From positions 27,280,835 through 27,344,834 of the forward strand of contig OY970825.1 in assembly GCA_963853835.1 (NCBI GenBank): a DNA stretch of 64,000 bases. Direction: 5' to 3'. Below, in pieces: positions 23,570 to 36,822 of the stretch (the first letter of the stretch is position 1; the number at the start of each line of letters is the position of its first letter). The DNA is from Calendula officinalis (lineage: Eukaryota > Streptophyta > Magnoliopsida > Asterales > Asteraceae). The translations under genes were made by a program, and so were the position numbers. Under the pieces are notes generated by a model. The model was not told the origin of the DNA. It searched no databases and saw only the letters and a list, made by a program, of their open reading frames with translations.

Positions 23570-26500
23570 ATCTTCTCCACCTCACTCTTCCTGCCGGATG
23601 TTTGCAATCGCCCCCAAAATTCTCAATCCCAAAAAACTCAATCAGGTAAGATCGTACGTGGAATTCAATAAATTACTATCTCAATTACATAGATTTACTA
23701 ATTACCATCTCAATTGCAGTTCTACGTTTCCAATTTTGCAGAAATTGAGGAAAATACATGTATGTATTTGCTTCAAAACTTGCTATTAAGTGACATGAAA
23801 TCCGTATATTGCTTAGGTGGCACCGAATTTTGCCTTAACTTTTGATGTTACTAAATATTCTATGCATCATTTTGAATGCTTTCACAAGTTAATGAGATTT
23901 CAAGTAAGTTGATGCATATAATAATATTAGGTTTTGGAAGTTTAGTTTGAAGTATGATATACACAAAAGTAAAATGTGTGCAATTTGATACACTTTTGTA
24001 TAGTTTGCCCTCAAGTAAAAGGAGGTGATTTATAGTTTGTAGTTTATAATGAATTGAATTGTTGTGTATGGCTAATTATACATGTTTTTTATAGTATGTA
24101 TCGTACTTCAAAACGTACATTTTGATGCAGAAAAACGACGTTTGGGTTCACATTTCTAGATCATGACTTCAAATGCATCAACTTCAGACACTCTTTCAGG
24201 GGCGATCTTGACAACACTCGAAACCGTTCAAGCCACAAAATCCACTCACATTCAGAAGGAAAATTTCAACAAACTTTCATCTCACTTAGAAAAAACATCA
24301 TTCATTTTACAAGAATTAACCAACTTCGACATCAATAATCCCACGGGCTTAAAAACCGCCATAAACACTCTTACCAAACACATTTCACAAACTAAAACAC
24401 TCGCTCACGAATGCACCAACCGCAACAAAATCTACCTTTTGCTCAATTCCAAAACTATCCTCACAAACTTAGAAAACCACACGAAAGAAATTAGTGTGGC
24501 CCTCAACCTTATTCCACCATTGATACCGTTCAATTCAGTTAGTCAAGACATTATCAAGCTATCCAACATAATATTGGATACAAAATACCAAAAAACCGAT
24601 ATAGAAGACGAAATTATAGAAAAAATAGAATCGGGAATCCGAGAGAGGAACGTTGACCGGTCCTACGCGAATAATTTACTCGTTTTAATCGCGAACGCGC
24701 TCGGGATCTCAACCGAGCAGTTGGTTTTAAGAAATGAGTATGAAGACTTTAAACACGAAATGTTAAATGAAAACGAAAACGTGGGGCCCGCACAAGATGC
24801 GACAAGAACATTGCAAACCGAACAAATCATAACATTATTAGGGAAAGCTGACATCATCGCAACCGTGGAAGAACGAGAAAAAAAGTATTTTAGTAAAAGA
24901 AATTCATTAGGAAGACAACCGTTAGAACCGTTACAGTCGTTTTACTGCCCAATAACGGGAGACGTTATGGAAGATCCTGTGGAAACGCCAGCTGGACATA
25001 GTTTTGAAAGATACGCGATTGAAAAATGGTTAGCAGAAGACAATAATTTATGCCCAATAACTAAAACTCCATTGAAATTATCGGGTTTAAGGACTAATAA
25101 AACATTAAGACAGTCGATTGAGGAATGGAGAGATAGGAATACTATGATTTTTATCGGGTCAATGAAGTCAAAGATTCTTTCGAATGAAGATGAAGAAGTA
25201 ATTGTTTCGTTAGGGAAATTGCGGGATTTATGTCTGGAAAAAAAGATTCATCGCGAATGGGTGATGATGGAGGATTATTTGCCTGTTTTGGTTTCTCGTC
25301 TTTCTACTAAGAATTTTCAAATTAGATCACATGTTTTGATCATTTTAAGGATTCTTGCAACTGACAATGATGATAGGAAGGTATGTTTAATATATTAGAA
25401 GTGGCAAAACGGGCTGGTCAAATTGTTGGGTAATTGGTTTTCTAGTACGGGTAAAAAAAGTCAAGTTGGGTTGGATTGGGCTGACCCGTAAACATTTTGT
25501 CCCCTTCTTATTAATAGATATATAAAACATGTTATTACAATGGTAGTCTTGTGATTTAAAATAAAATGATTTAGGAGACTATACGCATTCAAGTTACAAT
25601 TTGGATATTTTTAACATGTTTGACCCATTTGACCCGTTCCCCTTTTAACCTTTTCCCCCCATTTTATGAATAAGTAATGGTTATGATTATAGAAACTATG
25701 TTATTGAAATAATAATCTCAACTTAAAAAATTAAATGATCTAGCAGACTAAAAGCATTAACATAACAATTTGAGCAACTTTCAACATGTTTGACTCATTT
25801 GACCAGTTTCTCTTTTAAACTTTTTCTTTTTCGTTTGACCATAAGCATTGTGTCCCGGTTCTACACATAACATGATTTAAAAATTATGTTATTACAAAAA
25901 TAATCTCATTCTTCAAGATAAAATGATTATGAGACTATAATCATTAAAAATGACAGTTTGGGTGACTTTCAACATGTTTGACCCATTTGACCGGTTTCCC
26001 TTTTAGCTATTATCTCATGTAAAATGTTACTTGCAGGAAATGATAGGTGAAACAGATGATGCCATCAAATTAATCGTGTGTTCACTTGCACGAAAGATGG
26101 AAGAAAGTAAGTTGGCGTTAGGGTTACTTATGGAATTATCAAAAAATGATTTGGCAAAAAACATAATTGGAAATAGTCAAGGATGCATACTTCTTCTTGT
26201 CACAATATCGGGTAGTGATGATCTTCAAGCTGCTAATGATGCTAAACAACTTCTAGAAGATCTCTCTTTTCTTCATCATAATATTGTGCAAATGGCAAAG
26301 GCTAATTATTTTGGACCTTTGCTTCACCTTCTTTCTTCAGGTAAATAACCGTCATATATCTAGAGTTGACTTTTAGGTTACATATAGTTTTTTGGCAACT
26401 TATATACAAACATATTTGTCTTTAATAACAATTAGGCATGTGCAAACTGGACCGAGAACCGACCGGAACCGAGCTATATCGGTTCGGTTCTCGGTTCTAG

Positions 26501-28611
26501 TTTTCATGCAAAACCTGTTCTTGGTTCCGAGTGGTTCAGTTTGGTCCAAAATGTTTTCTAAGTTAATTTTGAGGTTATTAAAAAACACAGGGCCCACGAG
26601 TGTTCAACGAGAGATGGCCGAAACGTTATCACAACTCGAGATGACCGATCACGGGAAACTTACAGTATGTGAAAATGGGGCAATAGATTCACTCGTTTCT
26701 ATGCTTTCTCACAATGACATAGAAACAAAAACAGCAGCCATTTCAGCACTCCAAAAACTCTCGTGTGTGCCACAAAATGGATTAATAATAATCAAACAAA
26801 ATGCACCCGCGGTTTTATTCCAAATACTTTTCCGTGAAAGCCTGTCGATCCCAAGTTTAACTGAAAAAGTTGTATCCATGTTTATGAATTTGGCACTATC
26901 GTTAAGTTTTTATAAAAGCAGTTACGGGGATATTACTTTTTTGGAATCTGAAGAAGATGTTTTTAAATTATTTTCTCTCATTTCACTAAACGGGCCAAAT
27001 GTTCAGCAAAATGTTCTTGGAATGTTTCTTGCAGTTTGTCAATCTCCTTCGGGTTTGATCATCCGGAAAACTTTACGAAAGGTGCGTTTTTTTTATTAGA
27101 TTACAGGTGTCAGAAATGTAATATGGGTTATGTTTTATCAGGTCAAACGGGTAAAAAAAGTAGTTTAAAATGGCATGAGGATTAATTAGTTGAAAGTTGT
27201 CCGAAATGTAACGTTGACACATACAACCTTTTAAATAGTTTATTATTGTAATAAGGCTAAAATATACTATGAACTTGGCTAAACTAGGTCATCAACTACT
27301 CTGAACTATTAATGATCGATTTAGTACCCTGACTCGTTAGTTTGATCGCATTTTTTTACCTGACTTATTTTCGTTGGAGCTTTTGACGGACTAAAAATTA
27401 TGTGTTCAGTCTCAACATATTGTTATTAGAAGCAAATCACGTGAGAAAACACAGCCAAATTAGTGAGTCACGGTACTAAATCGACCATTTTGTCAAGTTC
27501 AGGGTTCCATGTTGCACCTTTAATAATTCATAGTAGTAGAGGACCTAGTCAGCCAAATTCAAGGTACTAAAATAAATTTTGACATTGTACTGATGTTGTT
27601 TTTTTATCCATATTTGATCAGATTTCTTCGGTACAACTACTAGTTCAATTATGCGAACTTGAAAACCAATCCGTTCGATCAAACGCAATTAAATTATTTT
27701 CCACACTAACGAAAGACGGAGATGACGAGACATTTACAGAACACGTGGGGCCCAAATGCATCGAAACTTTGCTTAAAATCATAAAAACTCCAGAAAACAT
27801 CGAAGAAGCCATTTCTGCAATCGAAATCATATCAAACCTCCCGAAAAACCCGCAAATGAATAAAATTATTCTCGATGCAGGAGCACTCGAAGTGATCATT
27901 TCTGTCATTTCTACTCGGTTTCAAAAACCTGAGCTCATGATTGAAAGTGCTTGTGGGGCCCTTTGTCGGTTTACCGTTTCAACAAATCAAGAATTACAAA
28001 AAAAGGTGGCCGAAACCGGGATTGTACTGATAATCGTTAAACTATTAGATTCGGGTACCCCGTTGACCAAACGTAACGTATCGATTTCACTCAAACAATT
28101 TTCAGAAAACTCATATAATTTAAGTAAGCGTGTGGAGCCGAAATCGGGTTTTTTCACTTGTTGTTTGGTGTCACCGGACACGAGTTGTACCGTGCACTCA
28201 GGAACTTGTACAATCGAGTCAACGTTTTGTCTTCTGGAAGCTAACGCCGTAATCCCTCTGGCGAGATTACTCGACGAACAAGATTTTGACACGTGTGAAG
28301 CTTCGCTCGATGCGTTGTTGACTTTGGTCAACGGGGAGTTATTGCAAAAAGGTAGTAAGGTGTTGGATGGCAGTGATGTGATTGTGAAAATGGTGAAATT
28401 GTTGAGTTCGCCAAGTGTACGGTTGCAGGAGAAGGTGATAACGGCGTTAGAACGAGTGTTTCGGTTGCAGGAATATAAACAGAAGTACAAAACGTTAGCG
28501 CAAATGCCGTTAGTTGAGATTACACAAAGGGGAAATAGTGGTATGAAATCCATTGCTGCCAAGATTTTGGCTCATTTGAATGTGCTTAATGAACAATCAT
28601 CCTTTTTCTGA
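23570..28611 (+). CDS. U-box and ARM-repeat E3 ubiquitin ligase (PUB42/43/44-like)
   Basis: Coding exons: 24163-25380, 26037-26340, 26591-27081, 27622-28611. All junctions are GT-AG and in phase, giving 1000 residues. A 5'-untranslated intron probably runs 23646-24130 (CAG|GTAAGA ... GATGCAG). The N-terminal third is helical (UND-like). The U-box spans about residues 258-325, with FYCPITGDVMEDPVETPAGHS and LCPITKTPL. ARM repeats fill the remainder, e.g. VLIILRILATDNDDRK, AISALQKLSC and AISAIEIISNLPKNP. U-box proteins bind E2 enzymes and ubiquitinate targets, and ARM repeats select partners, often membrane-associated. The closest relatives known to me are the Arabidopsis PUB42-45/SAUL1 group, linked to senescence and immunity. 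The start is the first ATG after the UTR intron acceptor. The feature start includes the 5' UTR by inference. Confidence 0.92.
25524..26007 (+). repeat. Three diverged tandem copies inside U-box gene intron 1
   Basis: Copies at about 25524-25650, 25691-25840 and 25879-26007 share the order ATGTTATT, ...AAAATGAT..., AGACTA, GCATT/TCATT, CAATTTG, and end in CAACATGTTTGACCCATTTGACC followed by CCCTTTTA. Each is roughly 130-150 bases with a period of about 175. They look like successive duplications within the intron. Confidence 0.7.
26433..26545. repeat. Short palindromic repeat (MITE-like remnant) in U-box gene intron 2
   Basis: AAACTGGACCGAGAACCG on the left is mirrored by CGAGTGGTTCAGTTTGGTCC on the right, with several internal CGGTTC/GAACCG blocks. 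Similar CGGTTC-rich sequences occur at 50280-50460 and 52840-53070. The element type is uncertain, and no target duplication was identified. Confidence 0.45.
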
Positions 28612-29002
28612 TTTTTTTTCTTCATAGTTTTGTTTTGTTTTACATTTGTATAAATTCAAAATTATTCATTGAAAGTCACAAAATAAATAATAAAATTCGT
28701 TTCTAAGCAAAATACGAACCGGCCTAGATAACATTCTGCAACCAAAATAACGGTTGGAAGTTAGTTATAACCATTTTGATGGTTTTTGGCGCCAAATAGT
28801 TATTACTAATGAAAACAGTAATAATTGGCTAAAATTACTAAAATTTATTAAAAAGAAATATGATTACACTTGCAAGCTTAATTACTAAAAATTAAAAACC
28901 AATCAACAAAAATCACCTAAACAAGAAATATATCCAAAAAAGAAGTTCCTAAATAACAAGTAAAAAAAACATAAATCTAACTAAATTTAAAACTAAAACT
29001 AA
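28612..29002. other. Intergenic space between convergent genes
   Basis: This stretch of 391 bases holds the 3' untranslated ends of the U-box gene (+) and the transporter gene (-). It is AT-rich with A-runs and has no other feature. Confidence 0.6.
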
Positions 29003-32000
29003 CTAAAAAACCGGACAACCATCAACGACAATCCCCTTGGCAGTTGGACACGTAGCAAGAGGGCAACCTTCGCCGCTATTCCCCCACCAATCAACCGAAA
29101 TACCCGTAGATTGCAGTCCAAGAAACAAAAAGATACTCATAAAAGCAGTTCCAGCATCAAGACCAGCCGAAAGAATGTAATTATACCGTTTCCACAAATT
29201 CGGGTAAAACTTAAAAGCAACATAACCCGAGAGAAAAGCCACAAAAATCCAGCTCGTGTAGTTAACCGCACCAGCGGGCGGCATCATGGCGGTTGCTCCC
29301 AACAACACGGGGAAGTTAATCATTCGGATCCAACTGTGTTTCGGGAAACACTTGTGGGCAATCCAAGGTAAAATAGGCAAAATGGCTCCCACCAAAAAGA
29401 AGCAATTAATCTTGGAATACACACCGAGGTTTCCAAAGATTCTTTGTGGGCCCACAAGACCCCAAATGACGGAAGCATCGTAAAACACGTGGTCATTCGG
29501 GCACGTCCATTCGCTACCTTTCGGGAGTAATTCAGTGTTACAAAGGTTCGGGATTTCCGCCATTAGCATCCATGCCGTTACTTGGTATACAATGACTGAT
29601 ATTAGTGTTCCAAGAACCTATAATTTTGGTAAAGAAATAACAAAGTTAGTAATGTAAGGGGTTGATTGTGTACATGAGATAAATTTTAAGGTTTAAAAAT
29701 GTAGATTCTTGTACTTACTTGAGCCATGAACATGTCTCGAGGTGGGATCTTCATGTAGTGTCCAAGTTTGAAGTCTTGGATAAAAGTCAACGCTTGAGAC
29801 ATACTGATATAACCATAAGTTTTAAAGCACATATTTGCAACAGGGCGTCCAGGGTACAAATACCCGATCATATACTCGGTGATAATGTTCAATCCGGGTG
29901 CCTGTTCAACAAATTAAAAAAACCAGTCCAAAACAACAAAGTTAAAAAATATTAACTTTTTTCGGGTCAAACATGATACAACACCAGCTTCAATACCGGA
30001 TTATTTGTCTAAAACTTGTGGAAATATAAATAATGGCTAATGTCAAAATTTCAGCGCCAAAGTTGAATTAGTGTTTGAAACTGATTTGACCTAATTAAAA
30101 AAGTCTTGTTTACCTGATTTGTGGTGGCAGCGATTATACCGATGGGTAAAGTAAAAGCAATAGCGATACCACAAGCCAACAAGACTCCCCACCATGGCAA
30201 TTGAAGAACATCCGAGTAGTGATGACACGCGAATAGAATTAGGGCGATATTGAGCACGAGAATTATATGAAACCACCACATTGGCACGGGTGGATACGCC
30301 TTCATAAGCTTTGTGTGCACATCTTCTTTCTTATTTTTCGAGTTTCCGAATACCCCTTTCATGTTATTCCATATTTCCCTAATCAAAAATTAAAAAGAAA
30401 ATGTTATTTTTCTTTAATATTAATAAAAAAGGTTGAAGTCATAAGATATATACATACCTTCCATTGTAGAGCAAGACATGAACAACGGTAGCCGAAAGTG
30501 TAGCGAACCCCATACCATAAGTCATCGCGAAAAAGGAACTCATATATAACGGGCCTTCTTTTTCATAAGCAACTTTATCGAGTTGAAAATTTGAATTAAT
30601 AATCGCACTAGTATTATAACGAGAACCATCGCTTTTAAAAAGCTCCATCGAGTAAAACGGGAAGTTTTTGGCATTGTAGATATTAAACCAATAGCTTAAA
30701 GGTGTCACCACATACATCATCAAACAAAACCCTACTGCCACATTTACGGTTGCAAACAATGGGCTGGCTAAAGGGGTACCGAGGTATGACGCGATAGTTG
30801 ACCAGTCAAACCCGAATGAACCGATTCCCATACCACTTTGACCCGACCCGATTTGGTTGATTAGAACCGACTTCTTGTTGATCCAACACATCCAAGATAT
30901 TGATGTTATTACTTGGAACAAGTATCCCGGAAAAATGTAGTATACGAAACTGCAAATTAGGACAATAACGAAAAATTGTGTTCGAGTTGTGCCACCTTTT
31001 GGTCTCTTTTCCTTCTCGTGCAACGACCTGTGATTGGTAGCATGCAATTAATATATTTTTTTATGAATTTATACTGATTATATAATAGCAAAAAGATTTA
31101 AATTAAAAGATATAAACAGTAAAAGGATTTTGTAAATCGCGATTTTCAAAATAGTGTTTAACTAATGAATATCTTAGGTATCGATTAACGCATGTATTAT
31201 TATTATTACTCCATTATTTTAAATGACAATATTGTCAAACGTCAAAAATATACAAACGGAACATCCATTTAAGAACTAAGAAAAATTAAATTAACATCAA
31301 CTATTACCAATCTTGTTTGTATTTATTACGTATTTGTTTGCCTAAAAATCTCTACACGATAAGTAAATCCCCTCTAAAAAACGGCAACTGATAATAACTC
31401 CTTAATAAAATAACAACTGGCAAAGAAATTAAGATTTACTTTTAGTATTCCCCAAAAAATCTCCAACAAATTTATCATTTTCTGTAAAATATACTAATAT
31501 GAAAAAGATACCTGAATAATGAGACCTGAACCAAGTTTCCCGGCCACCACATATTGGCGGGCTCCACCAAAAACCGCCGGAATAGTCCAGCCCAACCAAA
31601 TCCCAAAACCTAAAACCATTTAAAAATTTATTAGCACATAAATAACTAATATCATAATGTTTAAAACAAGAATAAACTTATTAGTTATCATTATGTATCA
31701 TATAACACTATACATCGGTTATAAAAAATATCACTTATTTGTACATAATAAAAGATCATATCAAATCAAAATATTCATAATAATAAGGTCTTTTAAAAAC
31801 GTAAATTATCAAAATTGTTAATTATTATACTTTTTGTTTGTACATATGAATGATTCCATAACATATTAACATCATATTTTGGTTATATAATAATTAATCT
31901 AAATAGAGCATCAATATTTTTTAATGACACAATGTACTAAAAAATATGATTGATCTTCTATAAATAAATAAAACCATAATAATAAATAATTACCTGAGTG

Positions 32001-32479
32001 GTCAACATGAGGATGAATGCAGGAAGAAACGCCAAGTCTTTTTTATAAAAAAGCTTGACCGAACTCAAAATATGAGTAGCATAAACCGCACCCGCACCGG
32101 AATTGGCAAAAATAGTAATCAAAACATGTTCTTTAATGTTAAACGGGCCCGGGTTAATCGTAAACTCGTACCATTTTTCTTTGAAAAACACACGTTCCGA
32201 TAAGGTTCGAGCCATTAAGTGACCAAGTGGCACCGTGGCTACTTGAGCCGCAATTGAAGTAATAGACAATGGTTCTTTTCTATACCAATAAAATTGGTTA
32301 ATGAACGATAAAACAACACATGAAGTTATACCCAATACCCACATCCTAAATGTGAGCACGGGCATATTGGGATCGTCGGTTTTTGGTACCGTTAATTCGA
32401 CTTCTCTAATTGGGCTAACGTCATCATCAAGGAGTTTTCCAGCCTTCGGATCGTGATCAAGGGGTTTGCCGACGGCCAT
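29003..32479 (-). CDS. Oligopeptide transporter, OPT family
   Basis: Six exons on the minus strand: 32479-31994, 31609-31512, 31027-30458, 30378-30114, 29901-29719, 29617-29003. All borders are GT-AG and every split codon is completed, giving 738 residues, the normal OPT length. The two family signatures are present: NPGPFNIKEH in exon 1 and KIPPRDMF in exon 5. The second exon holds EPANMWWPGNLVQVSLFR. The C-terminus ends CPTAKGIVVDGCPVF, typical of the OPT1/5-type clade of plant peptide OPTs rather than YSL proteins. Many hydrophobic segments imply 14-16 membrane spans. Members carry tetra- or pentapeptides, glutathione or metal complexes with protons into the cytosol, mostly at the plasma membrane. 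The exact substrate cannot be read from sequence. The start ATG sits in ACCATGGCC. Confidence 0.94.
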
Positions 32480-32525
32480 GGTTAATTGTGGTTATTTGGG
32501 AGAATGAAGAGTATGGTGGGGGTTG

Positions 32526-32533
32526 GTTTTATA
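32526..32533 (-). promoter_or_regulatory. TATA box of the OPT gene
   Basis: TATAAAAC on the minus strand lies about 47 bases before the start codon. It predicts a very short 5' UTR of about 20 bases. Confidence 0.5.
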
Positions 32534-32814
32534 CTAATAAAAAGGATGGAAAAAGATAATGTGGGTATGAAGAATCGTAACGATTGTTTGGATATATACC
32601 CATCTAAATTTAAATCTAAATTAGAGTTTGAAAAGGATTAGGACTTAGGAGTATAAAATATCGAGTAAAGCACAAGTTTGGTCCCTACACTGTTTAGAGA
32701 TCTACAAGTTTAGTCCTTTTAGATATTTTTTAACTCCCAGTAGCATGCTACTATAGAATGTCATGGTGATATTTAGTCTCATGGAAAATATTTATAACTT
32801 GAATGATATTTTTT

Positions 32815-33560
32815 AAATTTTTTTTTTTTTGAGAAAGGGAATAACTCTTGGTATTGAGCTTCGACGTTGTTATCATCCCAACCAAGAGAACCCAATAATA
32901 TATAATCCAACCATCAACAAATTACAAAGATACATCATCAATACATTATACATAAACTAAATAAAACAAATTCAGAACTATCAAAACATTCTAACCAATA
33001 CAACATAACACACATTTCAAGTACTTTTAGCTTGCATCTTGATGCCCCAATTCTTAGCAAATCTATTCACCTGTTTTGTAACTTTTACAATCAAACTCAT
33101 AAGCTGCAATTTGATATTATTTTTAATCCGGTTTAAAACACTCTCTGCATTACATGTACTATTTTGAAACAATCTATCATTTCTTTCTTTCCAAATAAAA
33201 TAGACAACTGCAACCATTCTAATTCTACACACTTCTTATATTGTTATTGCAGTTGTTGGAAGATATGTTCATAACAATGCTAGCCCAATCATTAGAAAAA
33301 TTAGAAGCATATATCATATTCTTCAACCGGGGCCATATTGATATAGAAAAATCACAAGATACAAATAAATGATCATGAGAATTTTTTACATTTTTACATA
33401 AAGGACAAACAAGAGCACTGCCAGTATGTCATTTTGACATCCTATCTTGAGTTTGCAGCCTCCCTTTTATAGCAAGCCACAAAATAAAAGCCCTAGGATT
33501 ACCTTGCGAGAACAACACAAACTTACACCAACTGACTCTATTAGATCATCATATTTTTTT
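32815..33560 (-). mobile_element. 5'-truncated LINE, 3' end with poly(A)
   Basis: On the minus strand the sequence holds the zf-RVT region (RAFILWLAIKGRLQTQDR, VCPLCKNVKNSHDHLF) and the polymerase C-terminus with VVYFIWKERNDRLFQ (33017-33232 open). A 3' UTR follows and then a poly(A), seen as a T-run at about 32817-32831 on the plus strand. Frame breaks occur around 33235-33540. It is a dead 5'-truncated copy. The target duplication was not resolved. Confidence 0.75.
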
Positions 33561-34272
33561 AACTTCCGAAAATGAAAGTCTATTCTTTTTGTGGTGAAAG
33601 ATTAATTTAAGTAAAGTCGAAGGGGGGATTCTTAATTTAATATTGGGAAGGAAGCAAATCGTATGAAAAATCCAAGTAGGCTTGTGATCCCACTTCCTAG
33701 TCAACCAAAGATTGAAACCTCCCGTTGAAACTATGTTTACTGTTTAACTTTATCACCAATGATAAGATATTTAATTTGAAATCGTTTAAAATACGGTTTT
33801 TGATAAATGTAATTTTTTTAAAAATTTAATTTACAACTAATAATTACTATAAGCATCTAACTAAATAATATATTTTATAATTATTTGGTTATACACTTAT
33901 ACTTTAACGGTAAATGTGTGTTAAATAATTTTTTATACTATTATTATTAGTTGGATTGGATTTCTTTTCTAGGTAAATATCTTCAAAAGATTACAAGTAC
34001 GGAACGAGTTATGATATGGAGTATTCTCTTAAACTTTCACGTGCATATCATTCTACCAAATATCATTCTAACAAATATAGGGGCAAAAGTCTAGTTTTTA
34101 TCAAATAAGAAATGGAGTAAAAATATTGAAAAATTCATAAACCTTTTACATTGTCAAATTCCCAAAGGCCACACTCACATCATTTGGTTAAACCATAATC
34201 AACAAAAAAAAAACTAAAATTTACACATAATCAAATCAACCAAATGACACATTAACAAACATAAATATCGAT
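33561..34272. other. Non-coding, no gene seen
   Basis: AT-rich. The last about 100 bases are probably the 3' UTR of the small gene on the minus strand. Confidence 0.4.
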
Positions 34273-34536
34273 TTATACGGGTAGATTCTCGACTTGTGCA
34301 GGAGTATTTTTAGAACTTTCAGAAAGATTGGATTTAAGATGAGCCAATGCAATTGCTTGATTTTGTGACAATTCTTCCTCGAGTTCTTCTTCATCGTCAG
34401 AATCGGCGGTTGTTAAATTCACACACGAGCAACTCTCGAGCGATGCAAAAAATGCGGATGCAACATTGTTGCCAACACGGCTCGCGAGCCCGGGCTTTTC
34501 ATTTGACTCTGTGGTGGTTGTTGAATTCCCCTCCAT
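34273..34536 (-). CDS. Small acidic protein of unknown function (87 aa)
   Basis: A single open frame of 87 residues starts in a good context (AAGATGGAG). The protein has a Ser/Thr-rich N-terminus, a central hydrophobic patch with ASAFFASLESCSC, a strongly acidic run (DSDDEEELEEEL) and a helical end (NQAIALAHLKSNL). I do not recognise the family. It has no signal peptide or membrane segment. The balanced codon use inside AT-rich DNA and the sharp change of composition at its borders favour a real gene. The overlapping plus-strand frame (34347-34751) is less protein-like. It might also be one exon of a longer gene. Confidence 0.55.
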   Translation of the reverse strand: MEGNSTTTTESNEKPGLASRVGNNVASAFFASLESCSCVNLTTADSDDEEELEEELSQNQAIALAHLKSNLSESSKNTPAQVENLPV

Positions 34537-34861
34537 CTTTTCAAATTTACTCCGATCGAAATCGGATTCGATTGGAGGTGATTGATGGATCAGGTTTTGA
34601 TATTGGTTCCAAAATTTCTCCTAAAAGATGGTGGTGGAGTTTGGTTTTTGGAAGGAAGAAATATAGCTCCATTGGTGGTTTATGTGAATTTGAGTTAGAT
34701 TTGTTGGTTTTTACAAGAATCTACCACCTGTCATATGCAGAGGGAATTTAAGTTTTGGGTGATTAATAGCCGTTAAGTTGTGTTAAGGATATTAAAAGTC
34801 AACTCTTGCTCGTTGACCATGGTCTATTACCTTACAATTTTTTGAACAACAAATACTAATT

Positions 34862-34870
34862 TACTATTAA
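34862..34870. repeat. Mutator-like element target duplication, left
   Basis: TACTATTAA, matching 38489-38497 at eight of nine bases. Confidence 0.7.
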
Positions 34871-35257
34871 GGAAAAATTTCTTATATATCCTTGTAAAAG
34901 TAACAAATTATCTTTATATCCTTTTAAAATTTTAAAATTACTTTTATATCCTTTAAAATTTTTGAATTACTTTTATATCCTTCCAAACTTTTACAATTAT
35001 CCTATATATCCAAAAACCTATTTTATTATTTATTAAATCATTATAATATCAATAAACATTATTATCAACATTATTTATTTAAATAATTACTATATTACCC
35101 TTATTATATCTAAGCCTAAGCTTAAGCCTAAATATAAATTAAATGGTAGATTCACCATATATGAGAATGAATTTTTGTTCGTACATCAATGTCATAACTT
35201 GGCGGTATATCATATTCAAAAGGCTCTAACGCCATGTTTGAGCAGAAACCTAATCAG

Positions 35258-36253
35258 ACTAATTTTTTTTGAAAACGGCAAATATATTAAAAAACGAATC
35301 AATATTAGCAAGGAGCTAAGAGGGAAAAATTACAACGACAAAAGGGGAGAAATACTCCAATCAAATCAACTACAAGACAATTTACTCATATGTTTTATCC
35401 ATAAGAAAGACATAGAAATTACATCTCCCGCTGTTACCATGTAATTCTTGATATTATCGTTGAACACCGCATCATTCCTTGCTTTCCAAATGCACCAAAT
35501 AGAACATTGTATTATCATTGATAATAATTTCTTTTTCTTGGGACAATTCCCCCATACCGCCCCGAATTCAATGAGATCAGTTACACCGTTAAAAGTGGGT
35601 AAAGGAATACCACACCAATTAAAAATCCATGATATAACATTTAGAGCGACCGAGCAACGAATGAAAGTGTGATCCACATCTTCTTCACTGATTTTACAAA
35701 TTTTGCAAATGTTGGAGCCAACATCAATGCCTCTTTTCTCCAAGCATTTCGTCACCGGTATACGACCGAGCCCCACCCTCCAAACAAAGCATTTCACTTT
35801 CGGCGGAACCATAAACAACCACGACATTTTTAAGTAACCAGGAGTGGTTAATTTCTGATCAATCCAACGCCTCATCTGATAGACATTGAATGACCCATCG
35901 GTTGATAATTTACAACTAACACGATCGATGTCACTGTTTAATCGTACATCATTAATGAGCTGAATGAGATTACAGAATTCATTAACAAGGAGTTGATTAT
36001 TTAGACCATGATGCCACTTCCATGTGAAACCCGACACCGATATGCGATCAGCCACAACACAGGATTTCGATCTTTCTAAAGAGTATAGGTTTGGGAATTT
36101 GTGTTGAAGATCGGAATCACCGATCCATCTGTCTTTCCAAAATAAAAACGATTTACCGGAACCGAGATGTAGTGTGAAAGCTTCAAAAAAATCCCCATCT
36201 ATTTTGGGGAGATCGGAACTGACTTTAATAATGTCATGATTTTCAGGAAACAT
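35258..36253 (-). pseudogene. 5'-truncated LINE polymerase C-terminus inside the Mutator-like element
   Basis: A 295-codon open frame on the minus strand (36253-35366) carries GSGKSFLFWKDRWIGD, then the zf-RVT region (VPPKVKCFVWRVGLGRIPV, ICKICKISEEDVDHTFIRC) and IIQCSIWCIWKARNDAVF, the end of a plant LINE reverse transcriptase ORF2. A likely poly(A) (T-run on plus) at about 35262-35270 marks its 3' end. The polymerase palm with its catalytic residues is missing, so it cannot work alone. The intact frame suggests insertion not long ago, after or with formation of the surrounding element. Confidence 0.85.
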
Positions 36254-36333
36254 TTGAATCTTTAAACACTTTAGATAATGAAGAAGGGTCTTTAATTAGA
36301 TATTTGTAACACCGCAAAATTTATAAAGCGTTT

Positions 36334-36453
<120 letters not shown>

Positions 36454-36736
36454 CAAGTACGGAAGCGATTCCAAAAGTAGTTGAGTTTACGCTACGAGTT
36501 TAAGTCTGATATTAGTCCCAAAACAAACATAATTGTTTAAAACGGTGTTACTTAACGAAATGACTCATTTTACAAAACATATCAAACTGAGCTTGGTCAA
36601 TCATCCCGTCCAAAGCACCGATCCACCTGAAAAGATTCAACGAGGGAGGGATTAGCACAAAGCTAAGTGAATGAATATAATCTACAAATTCTGTAAAGCA
36701 CAACAAGCAAGTAATAGCATATCTACGATCGAAAGC

Positions 36737-36822
36737 CACGTAACCACATAACCACTGTTCCACATAACCACTGTTCCACATAACCACATAACCACTGTTC
36801 CACGTAACCACATAACCACTGT
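36737..36822. repeat. Short tandem repeat, CATAACCACTGTTCCA type
   Basis: Four to five copies of an ACCACATAACCACTGTTCC-like unit, some with a shortened first half. The minus-strand 158-codon frame across it (36548-37024) has repeated SGYV segments for this reason and is not a gene. Confidence 0.8.

Noticed and set aside
28003..28562. 191-codon minus-strand ORF opposite the U-box gene
   Set aside because: It is a shadow of the last U-box gene exon, which has clear ARM repeats and correct splicing.
34347..34751. 134-codon plus-strand ORF
   Set aside because: It overlaps the more protein-like 87-codon minus-strand frame and has an irregular composition without a domain.
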